Shown piece by piece: positions 44,201 through 53,148 of a stretch of DNA of 64,000 nt. A program made the translations under genes and the position numbers. The notes below the pieces were generated by a model. The model worked only from the letters and a program-made list of their open reading frames with translations. It had not been told where the DNA came from and searched no databases. Source of the DNA: Jhaorihella thermophila. Lineage in GTDB: Bacteria; Pseudomonadota; Alphaproteobacteria; Rhodobacterales; Rhodobacteraceae. Every line of letters begins with the position of its first letter. The first letter of the stretch is position 1. The stretch is from positions 186,001 to 250,000 of the forward strand of contig NZ_FNVD01000001.1 of NCBI RefSeq assembly GCF_900108275.1, read 5' to 3'.

Positions 44201-44958
44201 GCGGGCACAAGGTCTATCTGCGCACCGGCGAATACGAAGACGGGCGGCTGGGCGAGATCTTCATCGACATGCACAAGGAGGGCGCGGGTTTCCGCGCGAT
44301 GATGAACAACTTCGCCATCGCGGTGTCGGTGGGCCTGCAATACGGCGTCCCGCTCGAGGAATTCGTCGATGCGTTCACCTTCACCAAGTTCGAACCGGCG
44401 GGCATGGTGCAGGGCAATGACAGCATCAAGAACGCCACCTCGATCCTCGACTACGTTTTCCGGGAACTGGCGGTGAGCTATCTCGACCGTACCGATCTGG
44501 CCCATGTCAAACCGCAGGGCGCGACCTTCGACGACCTGGGGCAGGGCGAAAAGGAAGGCGTGTCGAACATCAAGGAGATGTCGGACGCCGCCGCGACCCG
44601 CTCGCTGGAGGTGCTCAAGCAGATCAGCTCCACCGGCTATCTGCGCAAGCGCCTGCCGCAGGAACTGGTCGTTCTGAACGGCGGCGGCCAGGGCGCGGGG
44701 GCCACGGCGCTTGATATCGGCGCCGACGCCTCGGCCGCGCTGCGCACGCTGGTGCCGGAAACCGGCGCGGCGACGATCGAGGCCGCCACCTCGGTCACAG
44801 CGATGGTGGCCGGAACCGCCGGTCCGGACGCCCGCACCAAGGCGCGGATGCAGGGCTACGAAGGCGACCCCTGCGGCGAATGCGGCAACTACACGCTGGT
44901 GCGCAACGGCACCTGCATGAAGTGCAACACCTGCGGCGCCACCACGGGCTGCAGCTGA
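41275..44958 (+). CDS. nrdJ: Vitamin B12-dependent ribonucleotide reductase (class II)
   Basis: A 1,227-residue adenosylcobalamin-dependent reductase that makes dNTPs with or without oxygen. Substrate and loop motifs include [26 protein letters not shown], the [11 protein letters not shown] active-site block near residue 465, and [17 protein letters not shown]. The C-terminus ends with a Cys-rich redox tail ([23 protein letters not shown]), used to re-reduce the active site. It stands alone, with two terminators behind it. Confidence 0.97.
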   Translation: MKIERRFTKAGQDAYADIAFTTTSSEIRNPDGSIVFKLDEIEVPAGWSQVACDVIAQKYFRKAGVPARLKKVPETDVPEFLWRSVADGDDVETGGETSAKQVFDRLAGAWAYWGWKGGYFTTEEDARAYYDEMRYMLAAQMAAPNSPQWFNTGLHWAYGIDGPSQGHHYVDYKTGKLVKSKSAYEHPQPHACFIQSVQDDLVNDGGIMDLWVREARLFKYGSGTGTNFSSLRAEGEKLSGGGKSSGLMGFLKIGDRAAGAIKSGGTTRRAAKMVIVDADHPDIEEFINWKVLEEQKVASLVAGSKMHEKKLNAIFKAIGQWDGAQADACDPAKNAALKDAIRDAKRNMIPETYIKRVLDYARQGHTGIEFPTYDTDWDSEAYNTVSGQNSNNSIRVTNAFLEAVKKDADWELVNRTDGKVAKVVRARDLWDQIGHAAWACADPGIQFHDTVNEWHTCPADGPIRGSNPCSEYMFLDDTACNLASMNLLTFLRDGAFQAEDYMHATRLWTLTLEISVMMAQFPSKEIARLSYDFRTLGLGYANIGGLLMNLGIGYDSDEGRALCGALTAILTGVAYATSAEIAGELGAFARFDKNRDHMLRVIRNHRNAAHGNSEGYEGLSVKPVPLDHVNCPDPKLVLLAISAWDEALALGEKHGYRNAQVSVIAPTGTIGLVMDCDTTGIEPDFALVKFKKLAGGGYFKIINRSVPAALEKLGYSSAEIEEIIAYAVGHGTIGNAPGINPTTLAAKGFGPNEIAKVDAALAQAFDIRFVFNQWTLGEEFCRNVLKIPAEDLNDPTFDLLRHLGFSRADIEAANDHVCGTMTLEGAPHLKPEHYPVFDCANPCGKKGKRFLSVESHIRMMAAAQSFISGAISKTINMPNSATIEDCQKAYELSWSLGVKANALYRDGSKLSQPLAAALVEDDDDAAETLESGSPQEKAATLAEKVVEKVVVKEIIRAHREKLPHRRKGYTQKAVVGGHKVYLRTGEYEDGRLGEIFIDMHKEGAGFRAMMNNFAIAVSVGLQYGVPLEEFVDAFTFTKFEPAGMVQGNDSIKNATSILDYVFRELAVSYLDRTDLAHVKPQGATFDDLGQGEKEGVSNIKEMSDAAATRSLEVLKQISSTGYLRKRLPQELVVLNGGGQGAGATALDIGADASAALRTLVPETGAATIEAATSVTAMVAGTAGPDARTKARMQGYEGDPCGECGNYTLVRNGTCMKCNTCGATTGCS

Positions 44959-45025
44959 GCGAACCGCGCCATCTGGCGCGCAGGGGCGCGGGGGCCTTCG
45001 GTCACTCGGCCCCGACGAACCGGGG

Positions 45026-45048
45026 AAAGGCGGCCCCATCCGCCTTTT
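45026..45048 (+). terminator. Intrinsic terminator 1 after nrdJ
   Basis: AAAGGCGG (45026-45033), loop CCCCAT, CCGCCTTT (45040-45047) plus one further T. An 8-bp perfect stem ending in a T run, 68 bp behind the stop. Confidence 0.8.
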
Positions 45049-45185
45049 CCGCACCGATGGGTGGGACGGTCATACGCTCCTCCCACTCTGACACGGGGCG
45101 GGTGCGCCCGCCCCAGCGGCATCCAGGTCGCAGGCAGAAGCATCGGGCAGTCAACGAACTGAGCCTGGATGGCGAAACTGGAAAC

Positions 45186-45211
45186 GGGGGGCGCACCGCC
45201 CCCCATTTTTT
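45186..45211 (+). terminator. Intrinsic terminator 2 after nrdJ
   Basis: GGGGGGCG / CGCCCCCC, an 8-bp stem with loop CAC followed by ATTTTTT, a classic strong terminator. The 150 bp between the two terminators contain no gene I can support; a short RNA could end here. Confidence 0.85.
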
Positions 45212-45257
45212 CTCGGCCACTGCCGCGCGCCGCGCGGCTGCGGGTCGAACCGGTCCT

Positions 45258-45281
45258 GCTTCTTTCTGGTCTCAAATACCC
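45258..45281 (-). repeat. Dispersed intergenic 24-mer, copy 4
   Basis: On the minus strand GGGTATTTGAGACC then AGAAAGAAGC, behind the GC hairpin GCGGGGGCG-CCGCCCCCGC, 41 bp after the stop of mttB and in its orientation. Confidence 0.8.
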
Positions 45282-45321
45282 CGGGGGTGCGGGGGCGGCG
45301 CCCCCGCGATCAGGGGAACGA

Positions 45322-46866
45322 TCAGGCGGGCAGATGAATTCGGAACCGCGCCCGAATCGTCGCATCCGTGGCCGGATCGAACCGCGCGGCGGCGCGCTCG
45401 GCCAGGATTTCCTCCTTGCGCGCCACGGCCCGTTGAACCAGGTCCGGCTTGTCCTTCTCCGCCCATTCCTTGGGCGAGCTGCGGTCGCCCAGCGCGGGAT
45501 AGACGTGATCGGCCTGCATGCGGCTCAGCGTCTGCGACGTGCCCAGGTAATGCCCCGCGCCGCCCAGGCAGACCTCGGCGATCTGGTCCACGGCCAGCGT
45601 TTCGTCGGTCACCTCGATCCCGCGCACGCAGCGCAGCGCCTGTCCGATCATGTCGTCGCCCAGGATCAGGCTTTCATGGCAGAACCCCAGAAGCGACGCA
45701 TGCATCCCTGCCGCCTCGTAGACCATGTTCAGCCCCGCAAGCCCGGCCATCACGTTGGAACACATCTGCTCCCACCCCGCCTGCATGTCGGGCAGCTTGG
45801 AATCGGCGATCCCCGCCGCCGCGCCGCCGGGCAGGCCATAGAAATGGTGCATCTGCGCGCAGCCCGCGGTCAGCAGCGCCTGCTCGCCCGAACCCCCGGT
45901 CATCGCCCCGGTGCGCAGGTCCAGCCCGAAGGGCCAGGTGCCGAAAACCGCCGGGTGCCCGGGGCTTACGGCATTGACGTAAACCAGCCCCGCAAGACAT
46001 TCGGCCACCGCCTGCACGATTGCCCCGGCAATGGTCGAAGGCGCCGTGGCCCCCGCCATGCCGGCGGACAAGAGCAGCACCGGCATGCCGCCTTCGATGC
46101 AGCGTTCCATCACCTCGCAGCTTTCGGTTGCGAATTTCATCGGCGGCACGACGAAACAGTTGGAATTGCTGACGAAGGGGCGTTCGCGCCACTTGTCCTC
46201 TCCTCCGGCGATCATGTGCAGCATCTCCAGCGCGTCGGCCACATGGTCGGGATGCGAAAACGACGTGCCCACATGCTTGGTGGTGCCCGCACAGCAGGCG
46301 TAGATGGTGTTCAGGTCCATCTCGCGGTTGTCGGCGATGTCGCGGGCAACCATCGGGCGCTGCAGGAAATGGATGTTGTCCAGCCGGTCGGTGATCCGGG
46401 CCGCGTCATGCAGATCCTGCAGGGTGCTGTCGCGATATTCGCGGCCCTCGACATCGACCATGTGCACCGCCGCGCCCGCCGTGCCGTAATGCACGCGCGT
46501 GCCCGACAGGATCAGGTCGTGCCGGGGCTCGCGCCCGTGCAGCACCACCTGCCGGTTCGCCTTGGCCAGCATGTCCTCGACCAGTGCGCGGGGAAAGCGG
46601 ATGCGGCCATCCTCGCCCAGCGTGCAGCCCGCCCCGGTCAGATGCGCCACCCCGCTTTCGGGGGCGTCGGCCAAGCCGATGCGCTCCAGCGCGTCCAGCG
46701 CCGCGGCGTGGATGCGTTCCATGTCCTGCTGGCCGAGCGGCCTGTATTGTCCGCCCTCCAATCCGGGGCGTACCGGGCGCAGATGGTCGGGAAGGGCGGC
46801 GGCGCGGGCGGCGCGACGGGCCGAGCGGCCGCCGCTGCGCGAAGAAGATCGGGTTTGTGCAGTCAT
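45322..46866 (-). CDS. Trimethylamine methyltransferase (MttB) family protein
   Basis: A 514-residue MttB-superfamily TIM barrel. Typical blocks are LTGAGCTLGEDGRIRFPRAL, YGTAGAAVHMVD, the FSHPDHVADALEMLHMIAGG region, PSTIAGAIVQAVAECLAGLV, and GGSGEQALLTAGCAQM. The frame is open throughout with no in-frame TAG, so it is a non-pyrrolysine member; these act on quaternary amines such as glycine betaine, passing methyl to a corrinoid protein. No corrinoid protein gene is adjacent. The N-terminal 25 residues are Arg/Ser-rich. A 10-bp dyad lies just upstream. Confidence 0.88.
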   Translation of the reverse strand: MTAQTRSSSRSGGRSARRAARAAALPDHLRPVRPGLEGGQYRPLGQQDMERIHAAALDALERIGLADAPESGVAHLTGAGCTLGEDGRIRFPRALVEDMLAKANRQVVLHGREPRHDLILSGTRVHYGTAGAAVHMVDVEGREYRDSTLQDLHDAARITDRLDNIHFLQRPMVARDIADNREMDLNTIYACCAGTTKHVGTSFSHPDHVADALEMLHMIAGGEDKWRERPFVSNSNCFVVPPMKFATESCEVMERCIEGGMPVLLLSAGMAGATAPSTIAGAIVQAVAECLAGLVYVNAVSPGHPAVFGTWPFGLDLRTGAMTGGSGEQALLTAGCAQMHHFYGLPGGAAAGIADSKLPDMQAGWEQMCSNVMAGLAGLNMVYEAAGMHASLLGFCHESLILGDDMIGQALRCVRGIEVTDETLAVDQIAEVCLGGAGHYLGTSQTLSRMQADHVYPALGDRSSPKEWAEKDKPDLVQRAVARKEEILAERAAARFDPATDATIRARFRIHLPA

Positions 46867-46879
46867 TGATTCCGGGTCC

Positions 46880-46915
46880 GTTCTGATCTTGGTGAGAGGG
46901 TCAGGAGATCAGAAC
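46880..46915. promoter_or_regulatory. Dyad upstream of mttB
   Basis: Perfect inverted repeat GTTCTGATCT (46880-46889) and AGATCAGAAC (46906-46915), arms 26 bp apart centre to centre, 13 bp before the mttB start codon. It could be an operator or a leader hairpin. The rest of 46867-47240 holds one more dyad, TTTCCGAA (47071-47078) / TTCGGAAA (47089-47096), and no gene. Confidence 0.45.
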
Positions 46916-47240
46916 GCAGACGGCCGCCCCCGCGCCGCGCGCCCGCGATCCGCACCGATGGTGCGGCTGACAAGCGAGATTTTCCACTGTTCGCCGTGCA
47001 TGTCCGTCCTGCGCGTTTTCCCATTGCGTTGGCAGGAACGGAGCGACGAATCTGTCCCGTTTGCGACCTGTTTCCGAAAACCGACAACTTCGGAAAAATT
47101 CGCACAAAGCGGGATTGGCGGTTGCCAGATGGCGCGGAAAAACGGAAAATTTACAAACAAGGGCATACCGTTGCGAATGTTCGAGGAGATGTCCGCCGCC
47201 GTCTTCTGTCGGCTGAACATCCCCCCGGAAAGGGGGCGCG

Positions 47241-47756
47241 ATGAAAAGAATCCTGATCGGCTTTGCCATTCTGGCGGCGTCTGCCGTTGCCGCATCGGCG
47301 CAGGACTGGACCGGCGCCTATGCCGGGATTGGCCTTGGACGGGATGAATTCTCCGGCGGGACCATTCTGAGCGGTCGGAACACGTCCTACGGGCTGCATC
47401 TGGGCTATGGCCTGACGGTCGGCAGAGGTCTTTTCGGGGCCGAGCTTGAAACCGTGCCATCCGGCGCCACCCTTGGCGCGGGCGCGCTGAAGGTCGATCG
47501 CACCGACCGGATCAAGCTGCGCGCGGGCCGCGATTTCGGGTCGGCGCTGGGATATCTCGTGGCGGGTGGCGCGCGTCTCGACACGTCGGCGGGACACGAG
47601 ACGGGAGGCGTGGTCGGCCTGGGCCTTGCGATCGATCTGGGCAATGGTTTCGTCCTGAGCGGCGAGGGCCTCCACCACGACTTTGGCCGGATCGACGGGC
47701 TAGGCCTCGATCTCGACACCAACAGCCTTTCGCTGCGCGCCTCCTTCAGGTTCTGA
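47241..47756 (+). CDS. Small outer-membrane beta-barrel protein
   Basis: 171 residues with a signal peptide (MKRILIGFAILAASAVAASA, cleavage before QDW). The start WTGAYAGIGLGRDEF, alternating strands, and the C-terminal SLRASFRF ending in Phe fit the OmpA/porin-like eight-strand barrel group. No specific function. SD GGAAAGGGGG precedes the ATG. The 3' end overlaps the convergent aminotransferase gene by 11 bp. Confidence 0.75.
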   Translation: MKRILIGFAILAASAVAASAQDWTGAYAGIGLGRDEFSGGTILSGRNTSYGLHLGYGLTVGRGLFGAELETVPSGATLGAGALKVDRTDRIKLRAGRDFGSALGYLVAGGARLDTSAGHETGGVVGLGLAIDLGNGFVLSGEGLHHDFGRIDGLGLDLDTNSLSLRASFRF

Positions 47757-48945
47757 GCTTGGTGGGGGGTCGGGATCCCGCAAGCCCGGCCGCAAAGTCG
47801 CACAGCGTCCTCAGCGCCCGGCCAAAGGCGTCGTCGTCGATGGTCATCGCCACGCGGACATGACCGGCGGCCGCCGCCCCGAAACTCTCGCCCGGCATCA
47901 CCGCGATGCGGTGCGCATCCAGCAGCGCGTTGGCAAAGCCTTCCCCGTCCAGCCCCGTTTCGCGGATGTCCAGCATCAGATACATCGCCCCCTGCGACGG
48001 CACCGGAACCACCGTGTTCTGGGCGGCAAGGATTTCCCGCGCCAGCGCCCGGCGGCGGCGGAAGGGGGCCGCGACCTCTTCCTCGAGCGGCGCGCCCTGT
48101 TCCAGCGCAAAGACGGCGGCATCCTGGATATAGCCCGGCACGCCATAGGTGGTGTGCGTGGCCAGCGTGATCAGATGGGCGATCGCCTCGTCCGGCCCGA
48201 CGATCCAGCCACAGCGCGACCCGGTCATGGCATGCGACTTGGACATGGATCCCACCACCAGCGTGCGCGCCGTCATGCCGGGCAGGGCGCGGGGGGAGAT
48301 ATGTTCGCCTTCCCACACCTGGGTGTCATAGACCTCGTCCGAGATCAGCCACAGATCGCGATCGCGGCAGACCTGCGCGATGCCGTCGATCGTCCGGCGG
48401 GAATAGACCACGCCGGTGGGGTTGTTGGGGCTGTTGATGAGCAACGATGTCGCGCCCTCGGCGGCGGCGTCGATCTCGGCCGGGTCCGGCTGGAACGCGT
48501 TTTCGGGCCGCGCCATCACCGGGCGTGGCAGTGCGCCGACGCCGCGGATCGTGCCGGGATAGGTGGCATAATAGGGGTCGATATAGAGCGCCGTGTCCCC
48601 TTCGTCGCAGACCGCGTGATGCGCGGCAAAGAGCGCGGCCTGACCGCCGGGGGTGACCAGCACGTTGTCGCGCGTGGTCGGCACGCCGGTGCGCGCCTGC
48701 ACCCGCGCGGCCACCGCGTCGCGCAAGGAGTCGCTCCCCGGCACCATGGCATAGCCGGTGTGCCCCGCCTTCGCCGCCGCGTGCATCGCATCCAGAATCG
48801 CGGGATGGGTGCGGATGTCGTGTTCGCCGATGGTCAGTTCGGTGACGCACTCGCCCGCCGCGATCATCCGTCGCGCGCGATAGAACACGTCCCACCCGTC
48901 CGAGCCGCCGCCGGTCAGATGCGTGATGCGGTGTGAAAGTTCCAT
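47746..48945 (-). CDS. Aminotransferase class I/II (PLP-dependent)
   Basis: A 399-residue fold-type I aminotransferase. SPNNPTG near residue 160, ISDEVYD near 187 and the PLP-lysine block SMSKSHAMTGSRCGW near 223 are clear. The substrate is probably an aromatic or branched amino acid or a pyruvate-linked donor; it cannot be fixed. The frame opens at 49005, but ATG 48945 (MELSHRITHL) fits the family. Confidence 0.88.
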   Translation of the reverse strand: MELSHRITHLTGGGSDGWDVFYRARRMIAAGECVTELTIGEHDIRTHPAILDAMHAAAKAGHTGYAMVPGSDSLRDAVAARVQARTGVPTTRDNVLVTPGGQAALFAAHHAVCDEGDTALYIDPYYATYPGTIRGVGALPRPVMARPENAFQPDPAEIDAAAEGATSLLINSPNNPTGVVYSRRTIDGIAQVCRDRDLWLISDEVYDTQVWEGEHISPRALPGMTARTLVVGSMSKSHAMTGSRCGWIVGPDEAIAHLITLATHTTYGVPGYIQDAAVFALEQGAPLEEEVAAPFRRRRALAREILAAQNTVVPVPSQGAMYLMLDIRETGLDGEGFANALLDAHRIAVMPGESFGAAAAGHVRVAMTIDDDAFGRALRTLCDFAAGLAGSRPPTKLRT

Positions 48946-49070
48946 GTCGGCCTCGCGCGAAGATCCGTTTCGCGCGACAGGGGCAGAGCGGATCCGATTC
49001 GTCAATCTCGACGCCGCGCTGTCCGGCTTTGCTCTTGGCGCGGGGGCGGCCGCGTGCTAAGGCAGCGCCC

Positions 49071-49112
49071 ATGAACCGGATCCGCATCATTATCGGCTGC
49101 ATTCCCTGCTGA
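49071..49112 (+). CDS. Possible 13-residue leader peptide of cysS
   Basis: ATG 49071 opens MNRIRIIIGCIPC and then TGA at 49110. Two of the last four codons are Cys, 107 bp before the start of cysteinyl-tRNA synthetase. AAGG sits 9 bases before the ATG. This would suit attenuation by charged tRNA-Cys, but no clear competing terminator is seen; CGCC-GGAAT-GGCG near 49171 is a short hairpin. The peptide may be chance. Confidence 0.35.
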   Translation: MNRIRIIIGCIPC

Positions 49113-49218
49113 AACGCTCGGCGGGCCGGTTTCCTTCGTTTTCTTCCCTGAACGGAATTGCTAAGCCCGCGGCCAGCGCCGGAATGGCGGTCGAAAGGAC
49201 CTTGGGGACGAATTTGCG

Positions 49219-50598
49219 ATGACGACGATCAGGCTGACCAACACGCGCACCCGCCGGAAGGAAGAGTTCCGCCCGCTCGACCCGAACAACGTGCGGATGT
49301 ATGTCTGCGGCCCCACGGTCTATGACCGGGCGCATCTGGGCAATGCGCGCCCCGTGGTGGTGTTCGACGTGCTCTACCGTCTGCTGCGGCATGTCTATGG
49401 GCCCGATCACGTGACTTACGTGCGCAATTTCACCGACGTGGACGACAAGATCATCGCGCGGTCCGAGCAAACCGGCCGTCCGATCGACCGGATCACCTCC
49501 GAGACGACCCAGTGGTTTCTTGACGACATGGGGGCGCTCGGGGCGCTGGAGCCCGACGCCATGCCGCGCGCCACGCAATACATCCCCCAGATGATCGACA
49601 TGATCGAGACGCTGATTGCCCGCGGCCACGCCTATGCGGCCGAAGGGCATGTGCTGTTCGCGGTGGAGAGCTACAGCGAATACGGCCAACTTTCGGGCCG
49701 GTCGGTGGAGGACATGATCGCCGGTGCCCGTGTCGAGGTCGCGCCCTACAAGCGCAACCCGATGGATTTCGTGCTGTGGAAGCCGTCTGCGCCGGACCAG
49801 CCGGGCTGGGACAGCCCCTGGGGTCGCGGGCGGCCGGGTTGGCATATCGAATGTTCGGCGATGAGCCATGAGCTGCTGGGTGATCGGTTCGACATCCACG
49901 GCGGCGGCAACGACCTGATGTTTCCCCATCACGAAAACGAGATCGCGCAAAGCTGCTGCGCCCATCCTGCGCCCCAGGGCCAGCAGTGCTTTGCGCAGGT
50001 ATGGCTGCACAACGAGATGCTGCAGGTCGAGGGGCGAAAGATGTCCAAATCCCTGGGCAACTTCTTCACCGTGCATGACCTGCTGGAGCGGGGCGTGCCG
50101 GGCGAGGTGATCCGGTTCGTGTTCCTCTCCACCCATTACCGCAAACCGATGGACTGGACCGAGAAGAAGGCGCGCGAGGCCGAGGCGGTGCTGCGCCGCT
50201 GGCGCGCGATGGCCGAGGGGGTAACGCCGGCGGAGGCGCCGGACCCGGCGGTGGTGGCGGCGCTGGCCGACGATCTGAACACTCCCGGCGCGATCTCCGA
50301 ACTGCACCGGCTGGCGAATGCGGGCGATGCGGCGGGGCTGAAGGCATCTGCCGCGCTGCTTGGGCTGCTGGGCGAAGAGACGGGGGCGTGGGCAACGGCG
50401 AACGTGGACCTGTCCGCTCATGCCGCGCGGCTTTCCGAGTTGCGCGCCTCGGCGATGGAAACGAAGGACTTTTCCGAAGTGGACCGGATGAAGGCGGCGC
50501 TGATCGCCGCGGGCGTCGAGGTGCGGATGAGCAAGGATGGCGTCGAACTGGTGCCTGGCGCGGGGTTCGATCCGTCGAAGCTGGAGGCGGTGGAATGA
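49219..50598 (+). CDS. cysS: Cysteine--tRNA ligase
   Basis: A 459-residue class I Cys[20 protein letters not shown] carries the first zinc Cys and the HIGH motif (HLGN), [10 protein letters not shown] and the [14 protein letters not shown] stretch hold the other zinc ligands, and [10 protein letters not shown] is the KMSKS loop. The length is normal. The leader of more than 100 bp contains a possible Cys-ending peptide. Confidence 0.96.
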   Translation: MTTIRLTNTRTRRKEEFRPLDPNNVRMYVCGPTVYDRAHLGNARPVVVFDVLYRLLRHVYGPDHVTYVRNFTDVDDKIIARSEQTGRPIDRITSETTQWFLDDMGALGALEPDAMPRATQYIPQMIDMIETLIARGHAYAAEGHVLFAVESYSEYGQLSGRSVEDMIAGARVEVAPYKRNPMDFVLWKPSAPDQPGWDSPWGRGRPGWHIECSAMSHELLGDRFDIHGGGNDLMFPHHENEIAQSCCAHPAPQGQQCFAQVWLHNEMLQVEGRKMSKSLGNFFTVHDLLERGVPGEVIRFVFLSTHYRKPMDWTEKKAREAEAVLRRWRAMAEGVTPAEAPDPAVVAALADDLNTPGAISELHRLANAGDAAGLKASAALLGLLGEETGAWATANVDLSAHAARLSELRASAMETKDFSEVDRMKAALIAAGVEVRMSKDGVELVPGAGFDPSKLEAVE

Positions 50599-50731
50599 TC
50601 AGCGGTTCAGCCTCAGGTTGCGCCCGGCCTGCGCGGGGTGGGCGGGAAGCGCCCGCCCCGTGGGGGGGCGGGACGGGTGCTGGTCGTGATGCCTGCATCA
50701 CGCCCATCGGGTCGAATGACGGAGCGAGCGC

Positions 50732-52381
50732 ATGACCAGGGAACGCCTCTATATCTACGACACCACCCTGCGCGACGGTCAGCAGACGCAGGGGGTGCAG
50801 TTTTCGACGCATGAAAAGGTGCAGATCGCGCAGGCGCTGGACGCGCTGGGCGTGGACTACATCGAAGGCGGCTGGCCCGGCGCCAACCCCACCGACAGCG
50901 CCTTTTTCGAGGCCGCGCCAAGGATGCGGGCAAAATTGACCGCCTTTGGCATGACCAAGCGGGCGGGGCGGTCGGCGGCCAATGACGAGGTGCTGGCGGC
51001 GGTGCTGAACGCGGGCACCGGCACGGTTTGTCTGGTCGGCAAGGCGCATGACTTTCACGTCACCGACGCGCTGGGGATCACGCTGGAGGAGAATGTCGAG
51101 AATATCCGCGCCTCGATCGCCCATGTGGTGGCGCAGGGGCGCGAGGCGCTCTTTGATGCCGAGCATTTCTTTGACGGCTACCGCGACAACCCCGACTATG
51201 CGCTGGCAACCTGCCGGGCCGCGATCGAGGCCGGCGCGCGCTGGGTGGTGCTGTGCGACACCAATGGCGGGGCGCTGCCGGCGGATGTGGGCCGGATCGT
51301 GGCCGAGGTGATCGCGGCGGGCATTCCCGGCGACCGGCTGGGGATCCACTGCCACAACGACACCGAAAACGCCGTGGCCTGTTCGCTGGCGGCGATCGAC
51401 GCGGGCGTGCGGCAGGTGCAGGGCACGCTGAACGGGCTGGGCGAACGCTGCGGCAACGCCAACCTAACCAGCCTGATCCCGACGCTGCTGCTCAAGGAGC
51501 CCTACGCCAGCCGGCTCGAGACGGGCGTGACGCTGGACGCGCTGGCCGGCATCACCCGGATCAGCCGGATGCTGGACGACATCCTCAACCGCGTGCCGAT
51601 GAAACAGGCCGCTTACGTCGGTGCCAGCGCCTTTGCCCACAAGGCGGGGCTGCATGCCAGCGCGATTCTCAAGAACCCCTCGACCTATGAGCATGTGCCC
51701 CCGGAACGGGTCGGCAACGAACGCATCATCCCGATGTCGAACCAGGCCGGGCAATCGAACCTGCGCCGGCGGCTGGCCGACGCGGGGCTGGAGGTGGAGC
51801 GCGGCGATCCGGCGCTGGGACGCATCCTGGAGCGGGTGAAGGCGCGCGAGGATGCCGGCTATGCCTATGATTCGGCGCAGGCCAGTTTCGAGCTGCTGGC
51901 GCGCGAGGAGCTGGGGCTGATGCCCGACTTCTTCGACGTGGAACGCTATCGCGTGATCTCCGAACGTCGCCGCAACGCGCGCGGCAACGTGGTGGTGGAA
52001 TCCGAGGCCGTGGTTACGGTCCAGCTGCGCGACGGGACCAAGCGGACCGGCTATTTCAAGAACGACCACCCGCAGGAGGCGCAGGATGACGGGCCGGTGA
52101 ACGCGCTGTGGCAGGCGCTCAAGACCGATCTGGGGCCCTATCAAGCGGCGATCGACGACATCCGCCTGACCGATTACAAGGTACGCATCACCAATGGCGG
52201 GACCGAGGCTGTGACCCGCGTCATTATCGACTTCGAGGACGGGCAGGGGCGCGCATGGTCCACCGTCGGCGTGAGCCCGAACATCGTGGATGCGTCCTTT
52301 GAGGCGCTGAACGACGCGATCCGATGGAAGCTGGTGCGGGACGCCGCCCAGGCGGTGGCGGGGACGGCCCTTGGTCTTTGA
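50732..52381 (+). CDS. cimA: (R)-citramalate synthase
   Basis: A 549-residue DRE-TIM enzyme that condenses pyruvate and acetyl-CoA to citramalate, giving 2-oxobutyrate for isoleucine without threonine. YDTTLRDGQQTQGVQF is the catalytic entry, GGWPGANPTD the CimA-type substrate loop, GIHCHNDTENAVA the metal His-x-His, and the last 130 residues form the LeuA allosteric domain. The length and the GGWPGANP loop favour CimA over isopropylmalate synthase. It overlaps the next gene by 11 bp. Confidence 0.93.
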   Translation: MTRERLYIYDTTLRDGQQTQGVQFSTHEKVQIAQALDALGVDYIEGGWPGANPTDSAFFEAAPRMRAKLTAFGMTKRAGRSAANDEVLAAVLNAGTGTVCLVGKAHDFHVTDALGITLEENVENIRASIAHVVAQGREALFDAEHFFDGYRDNPDYALATCRAAIEAGARWVVLCDTNGGALPADVGRIVAEVIAAGIPGDRLGIHCHNDTENAVACSLAAIDAGVRQVQGTLNGLGERCGNANLTSLIPTLLLKEPYASRLETGVTLDALAGITRISRMLDDILNRVPMKQAAYVGASAFAHKAGLHASAILKNPSTYEHVPPERVGNERIIPMSNQAGQSNLRRRLADAGLEVERGDPALGRILERVKAREDAGYAYDSAQASFELLAREELGLMPDFFDVERYRVISERRRNARGNVVVESEAVVTVQLRDGTKRTGYFKNDHPQEAQDDGPVNALWQALKTDLGPYQAAIDDIRLTDYKVRITNGGTEAVTRVIIDFEDGQGRAWSTVGVSPNIVDASFEALNDAIRWKLVRDAAQAVAGTALGL

Positions 52382-53144
52382 CGGCGACCTCGCGGCCTGC
52401 GCGGACCTGGTGCGGCGGGGCGATCCCGACCGCTTTCTCGCGGCGATGGCCGCGCCCGTTGCCGCGCGGGCGGTGCTGTTTCCGCTTTATGCCTTCAATG
52501 TCGAGATTTCCCGCGCCCCCTGGGCCAGCGCCGAGCCGATGATCGCCGAGATGCGGCTGCAATGGTGGCGCGACATGCTCGAGGCCGTCGCGGCGGGTCG
52601 CCCGGCCGAGCGGCACGAGGTCGTGGCACCCCTGGCGCGGGTTCTGGACCCAGGCCTGGCCGGGGCGCTGGACGATGCGGTGGTGGCGCGGCGCTGGGAC
52701 ATCTACGGCGACCGTTTCGCGGAGGCGGAGGAACTGGAACGGCATATCGACCGCACGGCCGGCACGCTGATGTGGGTGGCGGCGCGCGCGCTGGGGCCGG
52801 CCGAGGAATCGGTGGTGCGGGATTTCGCCATCGCCTCGGGGCTGGCGAACTGGCTGCGGGCGGTGCCGGCCTATCGGGCGCGGGGGCGCGATCCCTTGCC
52901 GCCGGGCGCGGATGCGGCGGGCGATCTGGCGCGGCGCGGGCTGGAGCGTCTGGCCCGGGCGCGGCGGGCGCGGGGGGCGGTGTCGCGCGCGGCCCGCCCG
53001 GCGCTGCTGGCCGGCTGGCAGGCGGGACCGGTGCTGGCCCAGGCCGCCCGCGATCCGGACCGGGCCGAGGCCGGAACCCTGGGGCAGAGCGAGGCCGGGC
53101 GGCGGCTGTCGCTGATGCTGCGGGCGGCGACGGGCCGCTGGTAG
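52371..53144 (+). CDS. Squalene/phytoene synthase family protein, NDUFAF6-like
   Basis: A 257-residue trans-isoprenyl synthase fold. FPLYAFNVEISRAPW and MIAEMRLQWWRDML match the family, but the second Asp-rich motif reads IDRTAGTLMWVAARAL rather than a full DxxxD site, as in the alphaproteobacterial group related to the complex I assembly factor NDUFAF6. A role other than carotenoid synthesis is likely. The start is TTG 52371 (MVFDGDLAACADLV), inside the end of cimA. Confidence 0.75.
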   Translation: MVFDGDLAACADLVRRGDPDRFLAAMAAPVAARAVLFPLYAFNVEISRAPWASAEPMIAEMRLQWWRDMLEAVAAGRPAERHEVVAPLARVLDPGLAGALDDAVVARRWDIYGDRFAEAEELERHIDRTAGTLMWVAARALGPAEESVVRDFAIASGLANWLRAVPAYRARGRDPLPPGADAAGDLARRGLERLARARRARGAVSRAARPALLAGWQAGPVLAQAARDPDRAEAGTLGQSEAGRRLSLMLRAATGRW

Positions 53145-53148
53145 CGGC

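Noticed and set aside
41083-45054. 1,323-codon open frame on the minus strand opposite nrdJ
   Set aside because: It is the antisense shadow of a clear nrdJ gene in high-GC DNA, with a His/Arg/Val/Gly-biased product and no domain.
45322-46866. Pyrrolysine-containing MttB
   Set aside because: The reading frame has no internal TAG codon.
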